Origin: Clostridia bacterium
GTDB taxonomy: Bacteria; Bacillota_A; Clostridia; Oscillospirales; CAG-272
DNA: 18,017 bases
NCBI GenBank assembly: GCA_017467205.1
Contig: JAFTSQ010000021.1
Location: forward strand, 1 to 18,017
Direction of reading: 5' to 3'
Under the pieces are notes generated by a model that worked only from the letters and a program-made list of their open reading frames with translations, made no database searches and was not told the origin of the DNA. Below, one piece after another: positions 1-7,226 of this stretch; position 1 is the stretch's first letter; every line of letters begins with the position of its first letter. The translations under genes were made by a program, and so were the position numbers.

Positions 1-401
1 TATCTCTTCGAGAACTGAGGAGCGCGCCGAGCACCCTTGAGTCCGTACTTCTTTCTCTCCTTCATACGAGGATCACGAGTAAGAAGACCTGCCTTCTTGA
101 GAAGGGGCTTGTAAGCTTCGTCAGCAAGAAGAAGCGCACGAGCAACGCCGTGACGGATAGCACCTGCCTGACCGGAGAAGCCGCCGCCGCAAACGTTAGC
201 AACGATATCGAACTTACCGAGGTTCTCGGTAACTGCGAAGGGCTGGTTTACGATGAGCTTGAGAGTTTCAAGACCGAAGTAATCGTCAATATCTCTGCCG
301 TTGATGGTGATAGCACCGGTACCGGGGTAAAGACGAACTCTTGCAACAGACTTCTTTCTTCTGCCTGTGCCGTAGAAATAAGGTTTAGCGCTTGTGTACA
401 T
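1..401 (-). CDS. rpsI: 30S ribosomal protein S9 (lacks only the last stop base)
   Basis: Small-subunit ribosomal protein that sits in the head of the 30S subunit and reaches the decoding centre with its basic C-terminal tail. The reverse strand reads [20 protein letters not shown] at the N-terminus, with the family motif [14 protein letters not shown]. The C-terminus ends QFSKR, the usual S9 ending that contacts P-site tRNA. The frame gives 133 residues, matching the usual length of about 130. The last two window bases begin a TA- codon, so the stop codon is cut by the window edge and the protein is complete. A GGGAGG site lies about 10 bases before the ATG. The gene follows rplM by 16 bases, the near-universal rplM-rpsI order, and shares its promoter. 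Confidence 0.97.
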   Translation of the reverse strand, partial: MYTSAKPYFYGTGRRKKSVARVRLYPGTGAITINGRDIDDYFGLETLKLIVNQPFAVTENLGKFDIVANVCGGGFSGQAGAIRHGVARALLLADEAYKPLLKKAGLLTRDPRMKERKKYGLKGARRAPQFSKR

Positions 402-417
402 AATTCAAAATCCTCCC

Positions 418-843
418 TTAGTCAATAGCGATAGGCTTCTGTGCAGCCTGCTCGTGATTTTCGCCGGCATAAACGTGAAGGCGAGTGAAAGCCTTGCTGC
501 CAAGCGAGTTGTGGGGAAGCATACCCTTTACCGCAAGCTCCATAGCGAACTCGGGGCGAGTAGACATAAGAGTCTTGTAGCTGACTTCCTTAAGGCCGCC
601 GATGTAGCCGGAGTGGTGACGGTAGAACTTCTGCTCAAGCTTCTTACCGGAGAGGGTAGCCTTTGCAGCGTTCACGATGATAACGAACTCGCCGCAATCA
701 GCGTGGGGAGTGAATTCGGGTCTGTGCTTGCCGCGAAGGATGTTAGCAGCCTTAACAGCTACTCTGCCGAGAGGCTGACCTGCGGCGTCAATAACGAACC
801 ATCTGCGTTCGATGGTTTCCTGTTTTGCCATAAATGTGGACAT
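418..843 (-). CDS. rplM: 50S ribosomal protein L13
   Basis: Large-subunit ribosomal protein acting early in 50S assembly. The 141-residue product matches the family length. It carries the L13 hallmarks: [17 protein letters not shown] near residue 15, the [20 protein letters not shown] region, SGYIGGLKE in the middle, and [21 protein letters not shown] towards the end. The ATG at 843 has an ideal GGAGG about 7 bases upstream. A second Met four codons in (MAKQ) is less likely, because many clostridial L13 proteins begin MSTYMA-like. It is the first gene of the rplM-rpsI operon, driven by the promoter at 909-937 and preceded by a leader hairpin. Confidence 0.98.
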   Translation of the reverse strand: MSTFMAKQETIERRWFVIDAAGQPLGRVAVKAANILRGKHRPEFTPHADCGEFVIIVNAAKATLSGKKLEQKFYRHHSGYIGGLKEVSYKTLMSTRPEFAMELAVKGMLPHNSLGSKAFTRLHVYAGENHEQAAQKPIAID

Positions 844-868
844 TTTAGTTCCTCCGATTTTTTGTTTT

Positions 869-889
869 CCCGCGCCTGACGGACGCGGA
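869..889 (-). promoter_or_regulatory. rplM leader hairpin
   Basis: In the mRNA sense, CCGCG, a bulged T, CC, a GTCA tetraloop, GG and CGCGG form a compact GC-rich stem, closed by a U-G pair. It sits about 20 bases before the rplM ribosome binding site. Autoregulatory leader RNAs are known upstream of rplM in low-GC Gram-positives. Whether this hairpin belongs to that class is inference. Confidence 0.45.
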
Positions 890-908
890 GCGTTTTTGCA
901 ACGGTGTA

Positions 909-937
909 ATTATAACACACATCCTCTCGCTTGTCAA
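909..937 (-). promoter_or_regulatory. Sigma-A promoter of rplM-rpsI
   Basis: The reverse strand has a perfect TTGACA (932-937), a 17-base spacer, and a perfect TATAAT (909-914). The bases TGT just before the -10 make it an extended -10 promoter. Transcription should start near 902, about 60 bases before rplM. This is the strength expected for ribosomal protein genes. Confidence 0.92.
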
Positions 938-1041
938 CCTTTTTTGCAAACTTTTTTGACTCAAAACGATTTAGAAAATACAAAGCTCCCAAAAGCTCTT
1001 GTTTTCTCCTTTTTTCTCGTTTTTCCTAACTTGCGATTTAT

Positions 1042-1088
1042 AAAAAAATTTTGGGACATTTTTCGCAAAATGACGAAAATGCCCCAAA
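1042..1088 (-). terminator. Intrinsic terminator after the DUF6472 gene
   Basis: On the reverse strand, immediately after the TAA at 1094, TTTGGGGCATTTTCG pairs with CGAAAAATGTCCCAAA (one G-U pair, one bulged A) and is followed by seven T. It closes the two-gene minus-strand unit before the rplM promoter region. The AT-rich stretch 940-1040 shows no further gene. Confidence 0.85.
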
Positions 1089-1093
1089 TTATC

Positions 1094-1297
1094 TTATATT
1101 TGGCGGTTGACGCTCTTGTATTCATCAAAGAATTTGTAGTACTTGCAGTCGCGCGCACCGAACTCCAAAATTTCCCGCGCCTCATCCTCGTCAAGCGAGA
1201 GCGAGCAGGAGTAAGAGTCTGTATGCTCGTCGTAATCGTAGTATTCGCAGCTCTCGCAGCTTGACGGGCGGCGCTTAGTATATTTCGAGAAATCCAT
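1094..1297 (-). CDS. Small cysteine-rich DUF6472 family protein
   Basis: A 67-residue cytosolic protein of unknown function. It matches a family pattern I recognise from clostridial genomes: CESCEYYDYDE near residue 14, then a second Cys in the SYSC stretch, an acidic LDEDEA segment, DCKYYKF, and a final DEYKSVNRQ. The four cysteines could bind a metal; that is inference. I chose the ATG at 1297. It starts one base after the TGA of the upstream gene, so translation is probably coupled, and it gives the usual family length. An in-frame TTG at 1321 would add eight residues inside the upstream gene and has no ribosome binding site. The gene is followed by a strong terminator. Confidence 0.82.
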   Translation of the reverse strand: MDFSKYTKRRPSSCESCEYYDYDEHTDSYSCSLSLDEDEAREILEFGARDCKYYKFFDEYKSVNRQI

Positions 1298-1298
1298 A

Positions 1299-1820
1299 TC
1301 AGAAGACCATTGCTCCGACAATAACGACCGCGGCGACGATGATTACGCAAACTATCGAAAGCAAAACGATAGAGAACATACTCTTTTTGAGCTCCTTTTC
1401 AAACTTGGCGCGAGCCAAGTTCTGCTCCTCGACAGCCTTGATTACGAACTCGGTAGGGGAGATTTCATTTTCCATATCGGTAAAGAATTTGTCAAGGTCG
1501 GAAAGGAACTGTGCCTTCTCCTCTGCCTCTTCCTTTGCAAAGTCGACCTCTTCGTCCTCATCGTCCCGCTCTGCTTTTTCGGGGTCGTCGAGCCAAAGGG
1601 ACGCAACACAGTACTTGTCCTCTTCGTTTACCACGCCCTTCGTATAAACGTAAACGTCCATAGACAACGCAATGGAGTCCTCGTCCGCCTCATCCCACTC
1701 GGTGAGATTTTGGTCAAGATATTTAACCACCAGCTCGGTATTGAGCTCCGAGGGCACTTTCTCCTTGAATGCTGCAAAGGCGGCCTCAAGCTCGCTCCTT
1801 GTTTCTTTATAGTCTATCAT
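1299..1820 (-). CDS. Hypothetical acidic tail-anchored membrane protein
   Basis: I do not recognise a named family for this 173-residue protein. Residues 1-75 look like a folded cytosolic domain. Residues 78-104 are very acidic and lysine-rich (DDPEKAERDDEDEEVDF), followed by a likely helical stretch. The last 26 residues (148-173) form a single hydrophobic helix that ends exactly at the C-terminus, as in a tail-anchored membrane protein. The ATG at 1820 is chosen because GGAG lies six bases upstream. The TTG at 1832 would overlap that site. The gene is first in a unit with the DUF6472 gene and has its own promoter. The pairing suggests a shared role, but none can be named from sequence. Confidence 0.8.
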   Translation of the reverse strand: MIDYKETRSELEAAFAAFKEKVPSELNTELVVKYLDQNLTEWDEADEDSIALSMDVYVYTKGVVNEEDKYCVASLWLDDPEKAERDDEDEEVDFAKEEAEEKAQFLSDLDKFFTDMENEISPTEFVIKAVEEQNLARAKFEKELKKSMFSIVLLSIVCVIIVAAVVIVGAMVF

Positions 1821-1871
1821 AAAAAACTCCAATCCGTCGCTCTGCGACCAAAATATAGCGTTAGCACAGTA

Positions 1872-1900
1872 ATTTTATCATACTCACGTCCGCTTTACAA
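1872..1900 (-). promoter_or_regulatory. Sigma-A promoter of the tail-anchored protein / DUF6472 unit
   Basis: The reverse strand reads TTGTAA (1895-1900), a 17-base spacer and TAAAAT (1872-1877), with TGA in front of the -10 (extended -10). It is divergent from the promoter at 1940-1968. Confidence 0.8.
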
Positions 1901-1901
1901 G

Positions 1902-1919
1902 CGTTTTTTATAAAAAACG
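1902..1919. repeat. Perfect 18-bp palindrome between divergent promoters
   Basis: The sequence CGTTTTTTATAAAAAACG is its own reverse complement. It lies two bases upstream of the left -35 box and about 20 bases upstream of the right -35 box. It could be an operator for a dimeric regulator or an AT-rich UP-like element; which one is not decidable here. Confidence 0.6.
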
Positions 1920-1939
1920 AAACATTTTATTAAAATTGA

Positions 1940-1968
1940 TTGCATTTTTCGGGAAAATGTGATAAAAT
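1940..1968 (+). promoter_or_regulatory. Sigma-A promoter of the DUF512-der-obg operon
   Basis: TTGCAT (1940-1945), a 17-base spacer and TAAAAT (1963-1968), with TGA before the -10 (extended -10). The expected start is near 1975, giving a leader of about 65 bases before the DUF512 gene. Confidence 0.8.
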
Positions 1969-2040
1969 ACATAATGGTTTATTATGCACAAAGCCTAAAA
2001 ACAAAAAGAAAGCCCAAAACAAAAGAAAGGTAAAAGCGTT

Positions 2041-3351
2041 ATGGTTAAAATAACCGGCGTTGAGCGCGCATCATCAGCCGCCCGTCACGGCGTTATGGCA
2101 GAGGATACTCTTATCAGCATAAATAACAACGAGATAAACGACGTTCTTGACTATCGCTTTTATCTCACCGAGCCGTCCGTAACCCTCCGCATCAGAAGGG
2201 GAGAGGATGAATATACGGTCACCATCCGCAAGGGTGAGTACGACGATATAGGCTTGGATTTTGAAACGCCCCTGATGGATAAAAAGCATTCCTGCAAGAA
2301 CGGCTGCATCTTCTGCTTCATAGACCAGAACCCCGAGGGAATGAGGGATTCGATATATTTTAAGGACGACGACTCTCGCCTTTCCTTCATCCACGGTAAT
2401 TACATAACCCTCACCAATATGAGCGACTCGGATATCGACCGCATTATCAAAATGCGCTTTTCGCCGATAAACATCTCGGTGCATACCACCAACCCCGACC
2501 TCCGCGTCAAAATGATGAAAAATAAGCGCGCAGGAGAGGTTCTCTCCTACCTTGATAGGCTGAAGGGCGCAGGAATAGCTATGTGCGGCCAGATAGTTCT
2601 TTGTCGCGGGATAAACGACGGCGAGGAGCTCACACGCTCAATGCGCGACCTCGCGAAATATCTTCCCGAGCTCTCAAGCGTTTCGATAGTCCCCGCAGGA
2701 CTCACAAAATTCAGAGATAAGCTCTATCCCTTAACCGACTTCTCGAAGGAGGAGGCAGAGAGGGTAATAGACGCAGTTGACTCCTTTGCCGAAGGCTTGA
2801 AGAAAAAGTGTGGAACTCGCCTCTTCTTCGTTGCGGACGAGTTCTATCTGAAAGCCGAAAGACCTATCCCGGATACCGAGTATTATGAGGAGTATCCGCA
2901 GATAGAAAACGGCGTCGGAATGATTCGCTCCTTTACCGATGAGTTCGGCATAGCGGCAGAGGATTTAATTGAGCTCTCGCAAAGTGTGCGCGAGCCAAGA
3001 TGCGTGTCGGTCGCGACGAGCACGGCGTCATACCCGATGATAAGCGATATGGCTGAACGGGTTATGGCGATATGTCCGAATTTGACAATAAATGTTTACA
3101 AAATAATCAATGATTTCTTTGGGGAAAGTATAACCGTTACAGGACTTCTGACAGGCAAGGACATTGCTCGGCAGCTAAAGGATAAGCCGCTCGGCGACGA
3201 GCTGTTAGTTCCCGCAAACGCACTGCGGTACGACGACGTATTCCTTTGCAATATGACCCTATCCGAGCTTTCGGAAACCCTTGGCGTCAAGGTCAGAAAG
3301 TGCGCTGACGGATTCGAGCTCTTTGACGCCATTTTCGGCGAGAGTCTTTGA
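2041..3351 (+). CDS. DUF512 family radical-SAM-like protein with N-terminal PDZ-like domain
   Basis: A 436-residue protein of the DUF512 family, commonly found next to der in Clostridia; its reaction is unknown. Residues 1-65 resemble a PDZ domain (GVMAEDTLISINNNEINDV). A radical-SAM-type CX3CX2C motif follows at C85, C89 and C92 in the segment HSCKNGCIFCFIDQ, which would bind a 4Fe-4S cluster. The middle and C-terminal parts (about 95-430), with QIVLCRGINDG, SIVPAGLTKFR, FVADEFYL and VPANALRYDDVFL, are typical of this family. The ATG at 2041 follows an AAAGAAAGG site about ten bases upstream. It is first in an operon with der and obg; a short GCCGC/GCGGC hairpin (3361-3375) sits between it and der. 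The context suggests a ribosome-related role, by association only. Confidence 0.92.
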   Translation: MVKITGVERASSAARHGVMAEDTLISINNNEINDVLDYRFYLTEPSVTLRIRRGEDEYTVTIRKGEYDDIGLDFETPLMDKKHSCKNGCIFCFIDQNPEGMRDSIYFKDDDSRLSFIHGNYITLTNMSDSDIDRIIKMRFSPINISVHTTNPDLRVKMMKNKRAGEVLSYLDRLKGAGIAMCGQIVLCRGINDGEELTRSMRDLAKYLPELSSVSIVPAGLTKFRDKLYPLTDFSKEEAERVIDAVDSFAEGLKKKCGTRLFFVADEFYLKAERPIPDTEYYEEYPQIENGVGMIRSFTDEFGIAAEDLIELSQSVREPRCVSVATSTASYPMISDMAERVMAICPNLTINVYKIINDFFGESITVTGLLTGKDIARQLKDKPLGDELLVPANALRYDDVFLCNMTLSELSETLGVKVRKCADGFELFDAIFGESL

Positions 3352-3390
3352 CATTTTTGAGCCGCACCTCGCGGCAGAACGGAGAATTTT

Positions 3391-4737
3391 ATGGCAAAAC
3401 CAATAGTAGCGATAGTCGGCAGACCCAACGTCGGCAAAAGCACGCTTTTCAATAAGCTCATCGGCGAGCGCCGCTCGATAGTTGAGGACACCCCCGGTGT
3501 AACGAGGGACAGAATATACGCCGAGGCTGAATGGAGCAACCGTCGCTTCATTATTATAGATACGGGCGGTATAGAGCCGAAAAGCGACGATACCATCCTT
3601 CGCCAGATGCGCTTTCAGGCAGAGGTAGCCGTCGAAACGGCTGACGTTATAGTGTTTATGTGCGACATTAGGGCGGGTCTTCTTTCCGACGACCGCGATA
3701 TCGCAATGATGCTCAAAAAATCCGGCAAGCCTATCATCCTTGCGGTCAACAAGTCCGACAGGATTGGTGCGCCGCCTATGGAGTTTTACGAGTTCTACGA
3801 GCTCGGCTTTGAAAAAGAGCCGATAGCCATCTCCGCCCTTCACGGCACGGGCTCCGGTGACCTTCTTGACGCGATAATCGAGGAGTGTGACTTTACCGAT
3901 AATGAGGACGAGGAAACCGGAGTTATAAACGTCGCGGTCATAGGAAAGCCCAACGCCGGAAAATCCTCTATAATCAACCGTATGTGCGGCGAGGAGCGAA
4001 TGATAGTTTCGGATATCGCAGGAACGACGCGCGACGCCGTCGATACCCGAGTTGAAAACTCCGAGGGAGTATTCAACTTTATCGACACTGCGGGAATCCG
4101 CCGTCGCTCGAAGGTCGAGGACAGAATAGAGAAGTACAGCGTTCTGCGCGCCAATATGGCGGTTGAGCGCGCCGACGTATGCCTCATTATGATAGACGCA
4201 AACGACGGCGTTACCGAGCAGGACGAGAAGATTGCGGGAATAGCTCACGAGGCGGGCAAGGCTTGCATCATAGTCGTCAACAAATGGGATACGATAGAGA
4301 AGGATAACGCAACCGTAAACCGTTTCAATAACGAGATAAGAACCGCCCTTGCCTATATGACCTACGCCCCGATAATCTACGTGTCGGCAAAGACAGGTCA
4401 GCGAGTAACCAATATATATTCGCTTATCAAGCGCGTTCACGGCGAGGCGTCACGCAGAATAAGCACCGGTACGCTCAACGACCTTCTCAACGATGCAATG
4501 ACGAGAGTTCAGCCCCCCTCCGACAGAGGCAAGCGCCTTAAGATTTACTATATGACTCAGACGGCGACCAATCCCCCCACCTTCGTCATATTCTGCAATT
4601 CCGAGGAGCTCTTCCACTTCTCCTATCAACGCTATATAGAAAATTGCCTGCGCGATACCTTCGGCTTTGAGGGAACGCCCATCCGCCTCGTAATAAGGCA
4701 GAAGGGCGACAACGCCGATTCGGTCGGTGGGCGGTGA
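3391..4737 (+). CDS. der: Ribosome biogenesis GTPase Der
   Basis: Essential double-GTPase that helps late assembly of the 50S subunit. Two consecutive G domains are visible. The first has a P-loop at residues 10-17 (GRPNVGKS), DTGG at 57-60 and NKSD at 120-123. The second has GKPNAGKS at 185-192, DTAG at 232-235 and NKWD at 297-300. A KH-like C-terminal domain follows (about 355-448), including PPTFVIFCN and the FGFEGTPIRL motif. The length of 448 residues is typical. The ATG at 3391 has GGAG eight bases upstream. It lies between the DUF512 gene (39-base gap) and obg (10-base gap) in one operon. Confidence 0.98.
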   Translation: MAKPIVAIVGRPNVGKSTLFNKLIGERRSIVEDTPGVTRDRIYAEAEWSNRRFIIIDTGGIEPKSDDTILRQMRFQAEVAVETADVIVFMCDIRAGLLSDDRDIAMMLKKSGKPIILAVNKSDRIGAPPMEFYEFYELGFEKEPIAISALHGTGSGDLLDAIIEECDFTDNEDEETGVINVAVIGKPNAGKSSIINRMCGEERMIVSDIAGTTRDAVDTRVENSEGVFNFIDTAGIRRRSKVEDRIEKYSVLRANMAVERADVCLIMIDANDGVTEQDEKIAGIAHEAGKACIIVVNKWDTIEKDNATVNRFNNEIRTALAYMTYAPIIYVSAKTGQRVTNIYSLIKRVHGEASRRISTGTLNDLLNDAMTRVQPPSDRGKRLKIYYMTQTATNPPTFVIFCNSEELFHFSYQRYIENCLRDTFGFEGTPIRLVIRQKGDNADSVGGR

Positions 4738-4747
4738 GGAATAAAAA

Positions 4748-6028
4748 ATGTTTGTAGATAATATCAAAATTTACGTAAAGGCGGGCGACGGCGGCAACGG
4801 CGCGGTAGCCTTCCACCGCGAGAAATACGTGGCGGCAGGCGGCCCTGACGGCGGTGACGGCGGCAGAGGCGGAAGCATAATCTTCCGCGTCGACGAGGGC
4901 TCGAACACCCTGCTTGCCTTCCGCTATAAAAGAAAGTTCATCGCAGAGAGTGGCGGCAACGGTATGGGCGGAAAAATGCACGGCAAAAGCGGCGCTGACG
5001 TCGTGATATTAGTCCCTCCGGGAACGCTTCTCAAGGACCCCGTTACAGGAAAAATCATTCACGATATGGCTAAAGACGAGGAATTCGTAGCCTGCCGAGG
5101 TGGCAGAGGCGGCTGGGGCAACAGGCACTTTGCCACCCCCACCCGTCAGATTCCGCGCTTTGCCAAGAGCGGCACGAAGGGCGAGGAGCGCGAGATACTG
5201 CTCGAGCTCAAAATGCTCGCAGAGGTCGGACTTATCGGATTTCCGAACGTCGGCAAATCCTCTATCCTCTCCCGCATATCCGCCGCGAAGCCCAAGATAG
5301 CAAATTACCATTTCACAACTCTCTCTCCCAACCTCGGAGTCGTGTCCGTTGCAGAGGGCGCAGGCTTCCTCGCCGCAGATATCCCCGGACTTATCGAGGG
5401 TGCATCCGACGGTGCAGGACTCGGCCACGCGTTCCTTCGCCACGTCGACAGATGCAGGCTTCTTCTCCACGTCGTTGATATCTCTTCCGCGGACGGCAGA
5501 GAGCCTATCGACGATATCAAGAAGATAGACAGCGAGCTTGCGAAATATTCACCGGAGCTCTCCGACCGCCCGCAGATTGTGGTCGCGAATAAGATAGACT
5601 CGGTGGATATGGAATCCGAGGAGGTCGCGCGCTTTTCCGAGTTTTGCAAATCGCTTGGCAGGGAAGTGGTGTTCGTGAGCGCCGTAACGGGCGAAGGTCT
5701 TTCGAAGCTCGTAAGGCTCGCATCCGAAAAGCTTTCATCTCTTCCGCCCCTTGTTGTTTATGAAACCGAATTCACCCCCGAGGAGAGCGCGGTAAACGCT
5801 GCGTCGGTAACCGAAACAACCGTTCGCCGCGAAAACGAAAAGTATATCGTCGAGGGCGAATGGCTCTTCAACTTTATGGGTCAAATCAATTTCTCGGACT
5901 ACGAATCGCTTAATTTCTTCCAGCGTGTTCTTGTAAAGAACGGAGTTATCGATAAGCTCCGCGAGGCAGGCGTTAAGGAAGGCGACACCGTAAGTATATA
6001 CGACTTCGAGTTCGACTTTGTCTATTAA
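4748..6028 (+). CDS. obg: GTPase Obg (ObgE/CgtA)
   Basis: Ribosome-associated GTPase involved in 50S assembly and growth control. In Bacillus, Obg is also linked to sporulation and the stress response. The order is the glycine-rich Obg domain (about 1-157, with repeats such as GGPDGGDGGRGG), then the G domain with P-loop GFPNVGKS at 164-171, DIPG at 211-214 and NKID at 281-284. The C-terminal OCT domain runs from about 358 to 426 and ends in the SIYDFEFDF motif. The 426-residue length is normal. A GAGG site precedes the ATG at 4748. In many Firmicutes obg lies behind rplU-rpmA; here it follows der and ends the operon. Confidence 0.98.
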   Translation: MFVDNIKIYVKAGDGGNGAVAFHREKYVAAGGPDGGDGGRGGSIIFRVDEGSNTLLAFRYKRKFIAESGGNGMGGKMHGKSGADVVILVPPGTLLKDPVTGKIIHDMAKDEEFVACRGGRGGWGNRHFATPTRQIPRFAKSGTKGEEREILLELKMLAEVGLIGFPNVGKSSILSRISAAKPKIANYHFTTLSPNLGVVSVAEGAGFLAADIPGLIEGASDGAGLGHAFLRHVDRCRLLLHVVDISSADGREPIDDIKKIDSELAKYSPELSDRPQIVVANKIDSVDMESEEVARFSEFCKSLGREVVFVSAVTGEGLSKLVRLASEKLSSLPPLVVYETEFTPEESAVNAASVTETTVRRENEKYIVEGEWLFNFMGQINFSDYESLNFFQRVLVKNGVIDKLREAGVKEGDTVSIYDFEFDFVY

Positions 6029-6035
6029 TATTGGA

Positions 6036-6076
6036 AGCGGAAGTATTGCATACCACAATACCTCCGCTCTTTTTTA
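6036..6076 (+). terminator. Intrinsic terminator after obg
   Basis: AGCGGAAGTATTG pairs with CAATACCTCCGCT (12 of 13 bases, one A-C mismatch) around a 7-base loop and is followed by C and six T. It closes the DUF512-der-obg operon eight bases after the stop. On the reverse strand the hairpin lacks a good T tract, so it serves gpr poorly. Confidence 0.93.
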
Positions 6077-6112
6077 TTCGATTAATCGCTTGCCGGTTCG
6101 CCTCGTGCTATG

Positions 6113-6979
6113 CTATCCCTCCGTACCGAATGCTTGATTAATAGCTCCCGCAATTATCCTTGCCGCACAGTCGGTTATCTCGTTTGCCTCCCTCGGTGAA
6201 ACGAACATCGGCTCGGCATTTTTTCTAAGGCTCACCTCGCGCTCAAGTATGAGCGACATCTCCTCGTTGATGAAAACGCGCGTGTCTATAACCGTCGGAA
6301 CTCCGATGGCAATGACGGGCACGCCGACCGACGCGCGATTGATAGCGCTTCTTCTGTTACCTATTCCGCTGCCGGGGAATATGCCGGTGTCGGAAATCTG
6401 TATCGTGCTGCCGAGCCTCTCGCTTGAGCGTGAGGCGAGGGCGTCTATGGCTATTACGGCGTCGGGCTTGATATTGTTGCAAATTCCGCGCACGGTGTCC
6501 GCCGCCTCCATTCCGCTCTGCGCGGTCACACCGGGCGTGCAAACGGCTATCTCGGAGCAGTCGAGAGATTCGAACATCTCGCGGCTATAACCCATTATGT
6601 GCATTGTCGGATTTATCCTCTCCGCGCATTTCGGCCCTATCGAGTCGGGGGTGAGGCTTCGGTTTCCGAGTCCGACGACGAGCAGCCTTTCGGGGTATAT
6701 CCCGTTTCCGTCGAGAATTATGCAAAGCTCACGCGCAAGCTCCTCTTGGGCATCCTCGATATCTGCCGCGTCAAGCTTGTCCATACGCGGAGTAGTGAGG
6801 GTGTCGTAGTGTCCGATGGGGCGACCGATGCTCCTTGCGCCCTCCTCGCTCGTTATTCTTATTTTCTCCCAGGTAAAGCCGCCGTGCTTTTCCTTTTTGT
6901 ATTCAACTCCCGGGATACTCGTGTCGGCCCGTCTGCGCTCGCAGGCAAGGTCGCTTTCGGGAATGTTGGTTTGCCACAT
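6113..6979 (-). CDS. gpr: Spore germination protease GPR
   Basis: Endopeptidase that degrades small acid-soluble spore proteins during germination; made as a zymogen in the forespore. Both aspartates known as essential in Bacillus GPR are present, D112 in VVGLGNRSLTPDSIGPK and D179 in VIAIDALASRS. ESDLACE near residue 9 corresponds to the TDLAVE segment that follows the propeptide, so the propeptide would be about eight residues. TIQISDTGIFPGSGIGN is another family signature. I chose the ATG at 6979, ten bases after an AGGAGG, giving 288 residues. A further ATG at 7042 lies at the upstream edge of the putative promoter and lacks a ribosome binding site. The protein is short compared with about 370 in Bacillus: a region after the FINEEMSLIL stretch is missing. 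Conserved SPREANEI and AGAINQAF still end it. Confidence 0.95.
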   Translation of the reverse strand: MWQTNIPESDLACERRRADTSIPGVEYKKEKHGGFTWEKIRITSEEGARSIGRPIGHYDTLTTPRMDKLDAADIEDAQEELARELCIILDGNGIYPERLLVVGLGNRSLTPDSIGPKCAERINPTMHIMGYSREMFESLDCSEIAVCTPGVTAQSGMEAADTVRGICNNIKPDAVIAIDALASRSSERLGSTIQISDTGIFPGSGIGNRRSAINRASVGVPVIAIGVPTVIDTRVFINEEMSLILEREVSLRKNAEPMFVSPREANEITDCAARIIAGAINQAFGTEG

Positions 6980-7011
6980 ACGCTGAAATCCTCCTGATTT
7001 TTCTCTCATAA

Positions 7012-7040
7012 AAGTATACCCGCTCGGGTGTATGGTATTC
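7012..7040 (-). promoter_or_regulatory. Candidate sigma-G/sigma-F promoter of gpr
   Basis: The reverse strand shows GAATA (7036-7040) and, after 17 bases, TATACTT (7012-7018). These resemble the forespore consensus GHATR and CATNNTA at the known spacing. The predicted start near 7005 lies about 25 bases before the chosen ATG and leaves room for the AGGAGG site. No sigma-A promoter is apparent. The match is partial (5 of 7 in the -10 as extended from known sites). Confidence 0.5.
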
Positions 7041-7127
7041 ATTGGTAAAATATTTTAGGCATAACTGCCAACTTGCCGCGATTTATTTGTGCAAATAGCC
7101 AAAAATTCGGCTTATTAAAATAAACGA

Positions 7128-7156
7128 TTGAAAAAACGCGCGCTTTATGGTAAAAT
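7128..7156 (+). promoter_or_regulatory. Sigma-A promoter of the substrate-binding lipoprotein gene
   Basis: TTGAAA (7128-7133), a 17-base spacer and TAAAAT (7151-7156), with TGG directly before the -10 (extended -10). The expected start is near 7163, giving a leader of about 64 bases. Confidence 0.85.
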
Positions 7157-7194
7157 GTATAGGAAACAGAATAATTTATTGTGCTGTTATTGCT

Positions 7195-7211
7195 GTCGCC
7201 TCCCCGGCGAC
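7195..7211 (+). promoter_or_regulatory. Leader hairpin before the lipoprotein gene
   Basis: A perfect six-base-pair stem, GTCGCC and GGCGAC, with loop TCCCC, ends six bases before the GGAG ribosome binding site (7217-7220). It may protect the 5' end of the transcript or tune translation; no ligand-binding riboswitch architecture is visible. Confidence 0.4.
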
Positions 7212-7226
7212 TGAATGGAGAAGAAA

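Noticed and set aside
394..879. Plus-strand open frame across rplM
   Set aside because: Lies opposite a certain ribosomal protein gene and reads against its promoter.
1298..1321. TTG at 1321 as the start of the DUF6472 protein
   Set aside because: No ribosome binding site, inside the upstream gene, and makes the protein longer than the family.
3259..4440. A long open frame on the minus strand opposite der
   Set aside because: It is the shadow of the strongly coding plus-strand gene; the translated product has no family features, and der has intact GTPase motifs.
6979..7042. ATG at 7042 as the start of gpr
   Set aside because: No ribosome binding site; it is at the upstream edge of the putative forespore promoter. 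The ATG at 6979 has AGGAGG.
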